DNA from: Spinellus fusiger
Taxonomy: Eukaryota; Mucoromycota; Mucoromycetes; Mucorales; Phycomycetaceae
DNA: 64,000 bases
NCBI GenBank assembly: GCA_025094145.1
Contig: JALLLS010000004.1
Location: 62,001-126,000, forward strand
Reading direction: 5' to 3'
The position numbers and the translations under genes are program-made. A model generated the notes under the pieces. It ran no database searches and was not told where the DNA came from. It saw only the letters and a list, made by a program, of their open reading frames with translations. Shown here in pieces: positions 45,494-57,123 of this stretch (the stretch's first letter is position 1; each line of letters starts with the position of its first letter).

Positions 45494-46461
45494 CACACCA
45501 GGAGGTCTTTAGGATATAGAAGGAAATAGTCAAACTACAATTGTTTAGAAATGATATGGATTTGAAAAGGAGCAAAAAAAGTGAAATATATTCATGTTAG
45601 TTTTTAAATAAAGATTATTATGTAGATTTACTTGTAGATATCTAAATCCCGAAGGAAACCACTTTCGATGTGGCGATATATAATATTATAATATAATATG
45701 AATAAGAATATCTATTCTTATGTGACTGTATAGATACCCTTTGATGCATTCACATCTCTGTTCTAAACAATTCCGCAACTTTGGCAACCGCGGATGTTGT
45801 TGAAATTCACTAATACCTCAGTGAGGATATTTGTGTTATAAGTGTGGCAGATCTTGAGAACAAAAATAAGAGTAACTGTTAGAGGAGCCTTTCATCTGGG
45901 CTTGAGCTCATTGCAATCCATAAGGCATAGTACTGACTCTTTTTCTAATAGATGATATATGACTCATTATTCTTATGACAAGTATTAAGTACAAGGTAAG
46001 TTTACGATCTCTCTTGATTGAATTATTACTAATACACTCTTCTGTTATTAGATAAGTTAAGACTCTTTCTCAAGTCAGTCCAAGGTGGTCTTCTTCCTTC
46101 TATACTGTCTAAGGTGTCTAGGCTGTCTAGGGTATACTCCTGAGCATAGTTATCTATCTCCCAAGGATAAAGCACAAGGCTTTTAGGGTGTGGATTCTAT
46201 TGCTATGAAGGAATACGCCTAGAGCAGCAGTAGCTATAGTAATAGTATGTTATTAGCTACAGTATTACAATAAACAATTTTATTCATAAACAATATATTT
46301 CATTGATAATACAATTTGATATTGAGGTATCCACAAAAGGAAAGAAAGATTTAGATACTTGCAAACCTTTGATTTTAAACACAGTTCCATAAAAGGCAGG
46401 ATTTTTTTACGTAAAGGGAATAGCGTGTATCTGGTTAAAAGCCAGAAAATCTCCTGGTGTG
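45494..46461 (-). mobile_element. Deleted copy of the Fanzor-carrying TIR element, copy 2
   Basis: The ends CACACCAGGAG at 45494 and CTCCTGGTGTG ending at 46461 are flanked by TA (45492-45493 and 46462-46463). Read on the minus strand it matches copy 1 (18138-21224) at both ends: the left roughly 400 bp (46461 to about 46050) and the right roughly 380 bp (about 45870 to 45494). About 2.2 kb of the middle is absent and a short unrelated stretch lies at about 45950-46050. At 968 bp it looks like a non-autonomous deletion derivative. Confidence 0.85.
45718..45852 (-). pseudogene. Fanzor C-terminal relic in copy 2
   Basis: Reads ICHTYNTN, LTEVLVNFNNIRGCQSCGIV, stop, NRDVNASKGIYTVT. Compared with copy 1, a zinc-ribbon Cys is Tyr, the Trp before NRD is a TAG stop, and the C-terminus is cut short. 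It cannot be functional. Confidence 0.85.
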
Positions 46462-46463
46462 TA

Positions 46464-47274
46464 GCATTCCATACCTTCAATGAGGATGCTTCCTATTGAA
46501 CATATTGAATCACAGATACATGCGCCACTTGAATGGGGTGTGTGTGGGTCTGGAGTATTCACACACCCCTCTTCTTATCGGTGGGCTGGGTGTGAAAACT
46601 TGAAAAAGAGACACCCTCCTTGTCTTCACCCTGTGGACCATACTAGGAAATATGGATAGCAAGACACTAAGGAAAAGGAAAAAGGAAAAAGGAAAATAAA
46701 AGGGAGTGTAAGAGAAAGGATAGCAACCACATTTTCATTCTCTAGGAATACCATGTGGCGTAGGATAGGTCTCTTTTCCACAATGTGTGTTATCCTCTCT
46801 CCTACCACCTACGTGACTACTTTACAGTCGCAAAGAAGGGCGTGTCTTCTCCAATGATTTCATTATGTCACTACTTCTAGTCACATGACATCTCCAGCGT
46901 ATTATTTTTTAAAAATACCTTGTCATTCTTTCCTGCCTTTTCCACTAAGACTTTCTTTTTTTTTTTCTCCTTGTTTTACTTGCCCATCTCCACCTGCACC
47001 ACTTGCATCTGCACTTTCTACTCACTCTACCCACCTGGTCCACCTAGTCCACCTATTAAAAGCCAAACCAAAACACATACATTGTCATTTCCCCTAGTGT
47101 CATTCTATCTTGTCCTTTCAAGCCCTGTGAATTTCCCCTTGTTCTCTTTCTAGTGTAAGCAGTTGTCGTCGTCTCCCTTGTTGTTTTCCTTCTTTCTTTA
47201 ACAGTCACCCGTGCTCCCCTTTTCTCTCTCTCTCCAATCTCTTTCTCTTTCTTTCTTTCTCTTTCTAGTCTATT
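46464..47274. other. Spacer and Dhh1 upstream region
   Basis: A pyrimidine-rich stretch (TTTCTC/CTTTCT, about 47195-47270) immediately precedes the Dhh1 start, as is common upstream of fungal housekeeping genes. No separate gene recognised. Confidence 0.5.
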
Positions 47275-49156
47275 ATGTCTCTGCCCTTTAATAATCACCA
47301 GCAACTAAGGTAGGTGGACACACAACACACAACACACACTCACCTTTCTTCCCTTTTCTTCTTCTCTTCTTTTGTAGCCATGAAAACGACAGCTGGAAAA
47401 AGGCAATGGTGCTGCCACCCAAAGACACTCGACCCCAAACAGAAGTAAGTACAGACCGCCCCCCCCTCCTTCTCTTTCTCTTGTTCACAGTGCATTTGTC
47501 CCTGTCACAAAGGATGTCACAGCCACAAAAGGCAACGAGTTTGAGGACTACTTTCTAAAGCGTGAACTGCTTATGGGTATCTTTGAAGCTGGCTTTGAAC
47601 GCCCTTCCCCCATCCAAGAAGAGGCCATCCCCATTGCTCTGACAGGCCGTGACGTACTAGCAAGAGCAAAGAACGGAACAGGCAAAACAGCAGCCTTTGT
47701 TATTCCCACACTGGAGAAGATCAACGTCAAAAAATCAAAAATACAAGCCCTGCTGCTTGTTCCTACACGTGAATTGGCCCTACAGACATCACAGGTCTGT
47801 AAAACACTAGGCAAGCATTTGGATGTACAGGTGATGGTCACTACAGGAGGAACAACCCTCAAGGACGACATTATGCGGCTGAGTGAGTGTGTTCATATTG
47901 TGGTGGGGACCCCTGGACGCATTCTCGATCTTGCCTCCAAATCAGTAGCTGACTTTAGTGAGGCATCGACCTTTGTGATGGACGAAGCCGATAAACTCCT
48001 CTCGCCTGAATTCACGCCCATCATCGACCAACTCATTGGATTCTTCCCCAAAGACCGGCAGATCATGCTGTTCAGTGCTACTTTCCCCATGATTGTAAAG
48101 CACTTCAAGGAGAAGTATCTTGTGAAGCCTTATGAGATCAATCTGATGGATGAGCTGACATTGCGTGGTGTGACTCAGTACTATGCCTATGTCGAGGAGA
48201 AGCAAAAGGTCCACTGTCTCAACACTCTCTTCTCCAAACTACAGATCAATCAGTCCATCATCTTCTGCAACTCCACCAACCGTGTTGAATTACTCGCCAA
48301 GAAGATCACAGAATTGGGCTATTCATGCTTCTACTCCCATGCCAAGATGCTCCAGAGCCACAGAAACAGAGTGTTCCATGATTTTAGAAATGGAGTGTGT
48401 CGTAATCTGGTGTGCTCTGATCTGTTGACGCGTGGTATTGATATCCAGGCCGTGAATGTGGTGATCAACTTTGACTTTCCCAAGAATGCAGAGACGTATC
48501 TCCATCGCATTGGTCGTTCAGGTCGATTTGGTCATCTTGGATTGGCCATCAATCTGATTACCTATGAGGATCGGTTCAATCTCTATAAGATTGAGAGAGA
48601 GTTGGGCACTGAGATCCAGCCTATTCCTCCTAGAATTGACAAGCGTCTGTACGTGGCACCCACAGCATTGGAGGATTCACAGGTACAGCAACCTGATCTT
48701 GAAGCAGCTGCTGCCATGCGCCAACAGCAGAACCAGCACCAGCAACAGCAGAACCACCACCACCACCATCAACAGCAGCAGCAGCACCACCACCACCACC
48801 ACCATCAGCAGCAGCAGCAGCAGCAACAACAACAACAGCATCATCAGCAACAACAACAACAGCACCACCACCACCCAATACAGCAGCAGCAACAAGTACA
48901 ACAGCGTCAACACCACCAACACCAGGGACACTACCCCTCTTCTACGCAAGAAGGCCAACAGCGCCAGCAGCGCCACCAGAATGGAGGACATCGCCACCAT
49001 AACCACAGGGGCCACCGCCACCGTACACAGCAGTCTCATATGACAGGCAATGGGAACAGTAACAGTAACAGCAGCAGTAACAGTAGCAATGGTGGTAGAC
49101 ATCAACACATACCTCAACAGCATGGGCACGTTTCCAATCCAAAACCTGACTTTTAA
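47275..49156 (+). CDS. DHH1: DEAD-box RNA helicase Dhh1/DDX6
   Basis: Three exons: 47275-47309, 47378-47444, 47513-49156. The third starts at the AAAG|GATG acceptor, because this restores the family sequence [20 protein letters not shown]. Helicase motifs: Q motif [15 protein letters not shown], motif [11 protein letters not shown], Ia [20 protein letters not shown] (VMDEADKLL), [27 protein letters not shown] and [12 protein letters not shown]. The sequence matches the Dhh1/DDX6/Me31B subfamily, which works in mRNA decapping, translational repression and P-body formation. After the core (about residue 420) comes a long low-complexity tail of Gln and His runs, then a basic His/Arg stretch and Asn/Ser runs. 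Such tails favour phase separation. This one is unusually His-rich. Confidence 0.97.
48718..48930 (+). repeat. CAG/CAC trinucleotide tract in Dhh1
   Basis: Interleaved CAG, CAA and CAC runs encode Gln and His homopolymers in the helicase tail. Confidence 0.9.
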
Positions 49157-49407
49157 TATGTTCTTTTTTTTATATCTTTTTTTTTTATATCTTTTTTTTT
49201 TCTTTTTTTATACCTTTTTTATACCTTTTTTTTTACCTTTCATACCTTGGAGTGTTTGTACTTATAACATACGTTAAGAAGAAAGTCATGTGACTATTCC
49301 TTGGATCTAGTTTTATTCTTTCTTTCTTTGCAAGACCCACTCCTCTCTTGCAAGACATACCTCTTTGGCTCTCCTTGGGAAAACGTGACTTTCTCTCCCG
49401 TCTCTCA

Positions 49408-49439
<32 letters not shown>

Positions 49440-49592
49440 TCTCCTAAGAACAGAACACCTCCAACAAAACAGACTAACTAACTAACAAAAAACATAACAA
49501 AAAAAACATAACAAAAACAAAAAACAAAAGAGAGCAAAAAGGAGAGCAAAAAGAAACCACAGCAAGCATCATGGCGTTTTATTCTATTATTA
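49157..49592. other. Convergent spacer with T-rich and repeat tracts
   Basis: Poly-T with TATACC units (49165-49240), CTCCTGT units (about 49408-49440) and AACA-rich stretches. It separates convergent genes. No coding content. Confidence 0.6.
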
Positions 49593-50065
49593 CTATTACT
49601 ATTTATCCATGGGTCAAGTCTTCTTCATCATTAAAATCATCACCAAAGTCTAAAGGTTAAAACAAAAAAAATGTTCTTTTCAAGCAGCCACTTACTGTGA
49701 TCAAAGTGCTGGTGGACAATGGTGAGGGGAGTGGTGTAGGACGTGGCGTCTGGCCCACCCTCCACACCACTCCATACAACCGAGGGGTCCTGGTACACAG
49801 TGGGTGTTTTAGTGGCTGTCTCTGTGTCGTGGAGCCTTGTGTCGTGGTGGCTGCCTGTGGACAGATGGCTGGAGGACATGGAGACATCATAATCATTGTC
49901 CTCCATCATACTGTCCTCTTCGTCCTCGTCCTCTTCGTCCTCGTCCTCTTCTTCGTCTTCCTCTTCTTCGTCTTCCTCTTCTTCGTCTTCCTTCTCTTCT
50001 ATGGGTGTGTTTTTAATGGTGTGTCTAAGAAGGTCTGACCCATAGGATAAGCTAATATCTTCCAT
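49593..50065 (-). CDS. Acidic low-complexity protein, unknown
   Basis: Begins MEDISLSYGSDLLRHTI at 50063-50065. A Glu/Asp run (EEEEDEEEEDEEEDEDEE) follows, then a Ser/Thr/His-rich part. The last intron (GTAAGTGGC...CTTTAG, about 49690-49645) joins HQHFDH to NFGDDFNDEEDLTHG and a TAA. The acidic C-terminus could be functional. Immediately upstream an in-frame stretch starts at ATG 50126-50128 (MSDMTRPPWNNEQES) but ends in TAG just before the M used here. The genuine N-terminus may include it through an undetected intron. No domain recognised. Confidence 0.5.
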
Positions 50066-50302
50066 CTAAATTAGAATACCCCTGCTCTCTTGTTCGTTAT
50101 TCCAAGGGGGTCTGGTCATGTCTGACATGATGGAAGAGAGAAAAGAGAGAAAAGAGAGAGAGATCCAGTCTACTCTCAGGAACAGTGCCATGGATCTTTA
50201 TGTGTCTCGTCACTCGTGTGACTTGGGTTTTCCTTTGTTCTCCATGGCAACTAAGGAACACTGCTATTGTTTGTTTGTTTATTCTATTGTTTCTGTGTTT
50301 GT

Positions 50303-51035
50303 TTATTCATGACTTGCTTTTTTTTTGCTCCTCTTCTTCCGCTCCTCTTCTGCTGCTGCCTGGAATAGATTGGGCTTACCAAACTTATCTACTGCCTTTG
50401 TCTTGATCTTTTTCACTTTACCGCGGTCATACTCCATATCATACATGTCCACCTTTTTTCGTTTTGATTTGACAGACTTGAGTGCCCTTCTACGTGCGTC
50501 TTCTGTGAGAGCAGCCCCAACATCCTCATCCCAGCGACTGACATCTTCAAAGAACTGGCTGTGGGTGGAAGAAACAATCAGCTCTTGTCGAACCGCATCA
50601 CTCTTTCCAATGGTCTTTTCCCGTTCCATCAGTGCATCCAACTTGTCGCGCTTTGATTGTAGACTGTCGTTGTGTTGGACGACAATGGCCTGTGCGTTTT
50701 CCACTTTGGGTTTGGCGGCGGCTGCTTCCAGGGCCTGTGACAGCTTTTCCTCCTCTTCCTCTTCCTCTTCTTCCTCTTGTTGTTGTTGTTGTTGTGGTCT
50801 ATCTGCTGTCTCGGGTGCCATGGCCAAGGATCCCTGACCAAAGGCCTCTGTCGTTGTCGCTTGCTGTGTCGCTTGCTGTGTCGCTTGCTGTGTCGTGTTG
50901 GCCTCTTGCTCTTTCTTGGAAGGCCTCTTTGCGTTCTGAGTGTAAAAGAGCATATAGGCTTGCTGGCTGAACACTCGCTTCGTACTCACTTGCTGGACCT
51001 AGCAGGAGGAAGGACGTGTTGACTTTCTCTTTCTT

Positions 51036-51072
<37 letters not shown>

Positions 51073-52618
51073 TTTGCTGCTTACCATTTCATTGTCCATG
51101 CAGTACCAGATGCCATTGGAGCTCTTGACATAGGCAACATACTTTCCTGCCAGTCGAGAGGCTCCTTCATGAACAATCACTGCATAGAGCGCATAGGTTG
51201 CTGTTGGACGGTCTCGTTCGCTCTCTGTGACAAGAGTGTCCAAGGCCAATGTCTCTTGGAACTGCACTGTCTTTCCGTTTTTTATTTCCTGGTCTCCCTT
51301 TGGATGGTGCCATCGGTCCAGGTGCAGCACAAGGCAGAGAGGGGTGCGGTACACACTGTCTGTCTTTTTGTAGGTCTGTTGGCCACACCTTGATACGTAG
51401 AGAGAGAGAGAAGAAAAGAAAAAGAAAAAAGAAAGGCCTGTATGAATTTCATCTTTTTCTTTTTTTTCTTTTTTCTTTAAGAGTGCACTTACTCCTCACA
51501 CACCAAGAGAGTGTCCTTTCTCCTGTCATTGGCTAGGCGAGAAAGACACTTGGTGACGCTGTTCATTTGGTGGATGTCCAGTGTAAGGGCAAGAAAGGAG
51601 CTGTAAGTGGTGTGTGTGGTGGGGCAGGCACAACACTTTCCACGGGTCTGCAAGTAGCCTCCCCATATCTGATGCAATGCTGTTGTTTCTTGAGTGCGAA
51701 GGTCGTCTGCACTAGAACTGTAGAAAATAAGCCTTCCTATCTTTTTTTCTTTTTCTTTCTTTCTTGAAAAGAGACGGGGTGGCTTACCCCTTTTCCAATA
51801 AGAAGAAGCTCTGCATTTGTTCCATAAAGTAGGTCCAAATGGCATAAGCATCTTCCACACTTCCTTTGGTCATTTCTAAGCCATCACCACAAGATTAATT
51901 CTTTCTTTCTTTCTTTTCTTTCTTCTGCTTACTTCTTAGCTTTCCTACAAAGTCACGCGTGGAAACAAGAGCATTGCCTGGACCAAGACAGCGACGGACA
52001 TGTGTTTCAAGGGCACACACAAAGCAGTAATCTTGGACCGTACCTAGATCAGAACCAAAAGAGAGAGAGAGAAAGAGAAAGAAAAAAAGAAGAAAAAAAA
52101 AGGTGAGTTTCTTCGAGACAAGTTGTTATTATTGCTATGGATGTTGCCGTCATGGGATGTAGACTATGCTTACAGTGCGTGCCATGTCTTTTGGACATTA
52201 GGTAGTTGGCCAACACAGGTGTATGTGTAAGACACTGCAAAACAGCATGAAGACAGGAGACGTTGCCATGATCCATTAATCCAGAACCCACAGGTCGGAT
52301 GGTCTGCCAATCGAGGTGGAGGCTGTCTTTGTTGAAGAGGACTTTTCTCGGGAGATCAAACCCGTGAGCGTCCACCCCTCCATCAGAAGTACCGTCGTTT
52401 TGCTGTGTGTAGGAGAAGGAGGCTGAGTGGACAATGCCTTTGCCAGTGTTGATGGGTGCGTATTTACGCTTGAACTGCTCTAGCTTATCATCGACATGGC
52501 GGGATTTTCTGAATCTGATGGCCCTGTTGAGAAGAGACTCAACAGTGTTCTTTTGTACAGTGTGGATTCCTTTAGCTAGTGGTTTGGCCTTTCCATGCGG
52601 TGGAATGGCGGTGGCCAT
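50303..52618 (-). CDS. USP-family deubiquitinase-like protein (USP36/Ubp10 type) lacking catalytic residues
   Basis: Start ATG 52616-52618 (MATAIPPHGKAKPL), several exons. The USP fold is clear. The Cys-box region reads GSGLMDHGNVSCLHAVLQCL, followed by THTPVLANYL. The middle part is QIWGGYLQTRGKCCACPTT and YSSFLALTLDI, then a CEE/CGQQ pair and LVLHLDRWHHPKG. The His-box region reads ALYAVIVHEGASRLAGKYVA and continues YVKSSNGIWYCMDNEMVQQV. Family consensus is GNTCFLN and GHYxAYVK. Here the catalytic Cys position is Ser (a Cys follows one residue later) and the catalytic His is Lys, so canonical activity is unlikely. The C-terminal part has poly-Gln/Glu runs and SKRKKVDMYDMEYDRGKVKK, a basic tail seen in USP36/Ubp10 nucleolar enzymes. 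Likely a pseudo-deubiquitinase with a binding or scaffolding role. An upstream in-frame ATG at 52693 is possible. Confidence 0.85.
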
Positions 52619-53027
52619 GAGCAAACTGAAGAGAGGAGGAGGAAGAGAGGAAGAAGGAGAAGAGAGAGTCTGCCAAAGTGGGAAAGCAAACATCTTATTG
52701 AACTCCCGATGGACTGTTTTGTTGCTTCTCTTTCTCTGTTGCTTGGATACTGACAGTGTACTGAGAGAGACAGGACTATAATGAAATGCGTTCTTTATAT
52801 ATATATATATATATATAATAATAAAATAATAATCAATAAGCACTAAGCTATACTCTATACTTTATATATATATCATAGATAGATAGAATGGATAGAATGG
52901 ATAGATATAAAAGAGAGAATGAACTATGAACTATACATGAAGAAAATGGAAGAAGAAGAAAAATAAATAAATAAAGACAACAAGAATAAGAATAATAACA
53001 AAGATGCACGCCCTTATAGGAACTTCC
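52619..53027. other. Spacer with TA and TATAGA repeats
   Basis: A TA dinucleotide run (about 52795-52817) and GATA-like repeats (about 52875-52910). Upstream region of the USP-like gene and 3' flank of the serine dehydratase. Confidence 0.6.
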
Positions 53028-55038
53028 TTAACACATTGGCACATTCACAGCCAATCCACCTTGACTTGTTTCCTTGTACTTGGACATCATATCCACCCCT
53101 GTCTGGCGCATGGTCTCAATGACCTGATCCAAAGACACTCGATGATCTCCCTCTCCATTCAATGCCAACTGAGCAGCCGCCATGGCCTTGACAGCAGCCA
53201 ATGCATTCCGCTCAATGCAGGGCACCTGGACAAGACCTCCAATGGGATCACACGTCAGTCCCAGGTTGTGCTCCATGCCAATCTCGGCTGCATTTTCCAC
53301 CTGGTCCACAGATCCACCCATCACAGCCGTAAATCCAGCTGCTGCCATGGAACACGCCACACCGACTTCTCCCTGACAGCCCACTTCTGCTGCTGAGATG
53401 CTGGCTCCTCTCTTGTAGAGCATGCCAATGGCCGCCGTGGTCAGCAGGAACTCCATGGCGTCTCTTTCTGGATTCTCAGAGATGAACTCCAGATAGTACT
53501 TGAGAACAGAGGGAATTGTACCAGCAGCACCATTGGTAGGGGCTGTCACTACACGACCTCCACAGGCATTCTCCTCGTTGACAGCAATGGCGTACACAGA
53601 CAGGTAGTCAAGAGCAGGTAGAAAGAAACGCTTGCGTTGTCGCTTGGGGAGAACAGACAGAGACAATGGAAGAGAAGGGACAGGAGAACAGGAAGGCGAG
53701 GCATGAGGTGTTTGGGATGCAGGAAGTGGGATCTGGTTGTCCATGTAGGTAGGCTGGGTAGCCACAGGGCCATACAGTCCCTTGAGCAGTTTGCTGTACA
53801 GAGCAGGTGCACGGCGACGCACATTCAAGCCACCAGGCAAGAATTCTGAAGATGTAAGGAGTAGAAATGCAGAGATGGGGATGTAAGGATTAGAAATGCA
53901 GGGATGAAAACCACATTACCCCCTCCCCTCCCCATGTGTCCTTCTGGAATCCCTCTTCCTTCTTACCTTGTGGAGAGGCCATAACGCCATGACGAATACT
54001 CTCGTCCATGGTATTCCATATCTTTAGCAGTTTGACTCGGATGTCTTCGGGTGTCGACCATTTGAGCTCATTCTCATACACCACCTGAGCAATGGTCATG
54101 TTCTCTCTCTTGCACACAGCCAGCAGCTCCTCAGCATTCTTAAAAGGAAGAGCCACCACAGCAATGTCCTGCTGTGTACGCTCAGCCACAGCTACTACTT
54201 GCTTGTTTTGCTTTTCCTTTCTTGCCTCCATGTCCTGTCGGTAGTAGACATTCTCACCATGGGCCAGCTGAGTTGCATCATTCACAACAAACCCACCACC
54301 AATGCTAAAGTATTCATTGGTAGCCACGAGATTGGCCGATGCATCATAAGCACAGAAGCGCAGTCCATTGGGATGCTGGGGCAATGCCTTGAAGTAGTTG
54401 AACACCAAGTGCTTTTCTGGGTCAAAATGAATGCGATGGACACCGTCCAGTTGAATGGATTTGTTGGTGTGGATGTCTTCTACACGGGATTTGATGGTGG
54501 GGGTTTCTACTCTGTCAGGTGTTTCTCCTTCAATGCCCATAAGAATGGCTTCTGGCGTGCCGTGGCCTTTTCCTGTCAGAGCAAGAGACCCAAACATATC
54601 TTATATATAAAAATAAAAGGTGACGTGAGCTAATGGACTTGCCATGAAGAAAGAAAAAAAGAAAAAAAGAAAAGAAGAAAAGAAGAAAAAACACTCTCAC
54701 TAATTACCAACTCGGAGGGTACGGACACGCTCTAGCACATTGTGATGCTTGAGATCATTAATGAATATCTTGGCAGCTCGCATGGGTCCTACAGTATGAG
54801 AGGAAGAAGGCCCAACCCCAATTGAGAAGAGATCAAAGGTAGAGACAACTGCATGGTGGTCTGTGGCTGTCTCGTGGCTTGTCTTTTCTGATAGCATAGG
54901 AGGTGCACTGGAGTAGCCTCTTCTTGGCATTGTTGTTATCCATGGCTGCTGGGTAGATAGAACAGGAAGCAGTCGAATCACGGGATGTTTTGCCGATGGA
55001 GCCTTCAAAAGCCTAGAAATACCCTTGACTGCATACAT
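53028..55038 (-). CDS. [4Fe-4S] L-serine dehydratase, bacterial SdaA type
   Basis: Three exons with start ATG 55036-55038. The N-terminus is an Arg/Lys-rich presequence-like stretch ([20 protein letters not shown]). The beta domain follows: [20 protein letters not shown] and, across the first intron, [20 protein letters not shown]. The alpha domain has ELPGG-type [35 protein letters not shown], the cluster Cys regions [20 protein letters not shown] and [19 protein letters not shown], and a C-terminal [20 protein letters not shown]. The bacterial enzyme deaminates L-serine to pyruvate with an oxygen-sensitive iron-sulfur cluster, unlike the PLP serine dehydratases usual in eukaryotes. Length (about 580 residues) exceeds the bacterial form because of a low-complexity Ser/Pro insertion near 53700 and the presequence. 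It points to a mitochondrial, anciently acquired gene. Confidence 0.93.
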
Positions 55039-56568
55039 TTGTTGAAAATAGTAGCAGAGAAAAGAAAGAAGGAAAGAAGAAAGGAAAAATAAGAAGAAAT
55101 AAATAAGGTGGGCGTTGATGGAAAAATCGTGTGAGTCAGTCAGTCAGTCAGTCAGTCAGTCAGTCAGTCAGTCTTTATTTGTAGGTGGTAGGCAAGTGGG
55201 TGGGTGATCCAGTATGGGGTGGATACAACTCACCTATGATTCAACATCCGAGCTGTCTTTATGGGTTGTATAAAAGGACAGGTTCTGAACATGTTTTGCA
55301 CACTACTAATCATCAATGGATTCTTCAACAGCAGTAGATTCATATCAGCGAATAGATTCAGTAAGGAAAGTAGAGAAAGAGAGAATGTGGCCTACTACAG
55401 TATCATTCAACAATTCTGCACCTCGGATGTAAACAAAAGACAAGAATAAATAAAGATGAGAAAGAAAACTCTTGCATTAGATATACCACAAGTTGTATAC
55501 CTTCACTTTATTATTATTATTACTATTATTATTATTATTATTATTATTAAGAATAGAACAGCATACGTGGGCCAATGAGCATCAGAATCAGACTATCAAA
55601 GACAGAGTAGAAAGAACAGTTGGAGTCTCTTATTTGTTGATATCAGATATCTTATGCATCGACTGAATGATTAAATAAAGTGGACGGCCAATGTAGCCTT
55701 CTATCAGCAGTGACTGCTTTGGTGCTAGAATGTGTGGGGAAAGGGTTCAGCACAAATCATTGCATTGTTAATGAAAGAACATCCATGCTAGACTGTGGTA
55801 CATGGCAGAGTATACGAATATGTTCCTATTCTTCACCCTTTTTTCTTCTTTTTTTTCTTTTCATTATTGGCAAGTAGCGTCTTCTGTATCCCATGCTGAA
55901 TGAGAAATAGACATGGACAGCCTATGGATTCATTCAACGAGTGGGGTATAAAAGTGGGGTATAGAAATGTAAATAGAGCGGAGGTTGAAATGGGTATAAA
56001 AAAGACTTTATTAACTAACACTGCAACTACAAAATACTGTCATTTAACCTTCAAAGTATGACACTTACTATTTTAGGCATTTCACTAGGGTAACACCTAC
56101 CTGCTTTCTCACGGTTTCTATTGTCGGGGAAATACAAAGATCCCATGTAACCTCAGCTCATCAAAGCTTAACTCTTTGACCTTTAAAGGCAAAATCAGCC
56201 ATAAAAGACTCCTTTACAGGGGCAAACTCGTCTTTTTCTTTTATTTTATTATTATAAATATTAACATAATTCAGTATTCTATTATTAAACTCAGCCGTTT
56301 TAAGCATGAATTCTACTCTTCATCCCTTGTTAAGTAGAGATGGTGTAGGATAAGGTAGTGCAGCTGAGTGTCTTCCTGCCCAACAGTGTTTTATAAGTAG
56401 AAAAAGGGTGGATTTTGGTGGGGTGTTTCTGTGGAGAGATGGGACCTAACAACTCAACAGTGCATTCTCATTACATTGATGCATATAGGCATTTAAATGT
56501 AGTGAGATGTTCTGGAATTCCTTCATATAGTGCAGATACTCCCAGTAAGTTCGTGAGAAAGTCATCTT

Positions 56569-56602
<34 letters not shown>

Positions 56603-57123
56603 ACACACGAGACAACACACATTAGCACTAGTATCAATAGAATCATTAAGACTGTAACTGAAAATAGTGCGTTGTCATCTTGAATACTAAACATAAAATA
56701 AATTACTGTACTTCCTAATACTTGGTCAAGTAACGTGTGCATTGATGGACAGTGGTGAGTAGGATACTGTGGACTTCATCTATGTAAAGTGTTCATGGAA
56801 TACATAGTATAATTACAGTCTATAATTACAGTCAATGTTATGATGGTTCTTATGGGGAGGGTCTTTTAGGATGTCCAGATGATGCTTCTAAACAAGCAAC
56901 AAATAAGAATGATAAATATTGGTTTTTTACCTTAAGCTTTCGGACTTCTTTTTATTATTATAAAACTAAAGCATTGGCTCTCGAGCCAAGCATCTATCAA
57001 GAAATGAATAAGAAGGTCTTATTCAATGGATGCAGTCATTGACTGAAACCTTCTTAGCTGCCTCAATACTCCGGAGGGTCAAACTATCATCTATTATCTA
57101 TCGTCAAGCAATCTCTCCCTATA
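55039..57123. other. 2-kb spacer with short repeats
   Basis: GTCA tetranucleotide run (about 55136-55172), TTA run (about 55508-55548) and CT run (about 56568-56600). Open frames at 55261-55449 and 56415-56742 show no recognised similarity. No gene supported. Confidence 0.5.
55136..55172. repeat. GTCA microsatellite, about nine units
   Basis: Perfect tandem GTCA units upstream of the serine dehydratase. Confidence 0.95.

Noticed and set aside
48564..49129. Frames overlapping the Dhh1 tail on both strands
   Set aside because: They are shadows of the CAG/CAC repeat within a clear helicase gene.
49697..50038. A Val/Leu/Phe-rich plus-strand frame
   Set aside because: It is antisense to the Glu/Asp run of the minus-strand acidic protein.
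50325..51022. Plus-strand frames across the USP-like gene
   Set aside because: They are antisense shadows of the minus-strand exons, which carry the family motifs.
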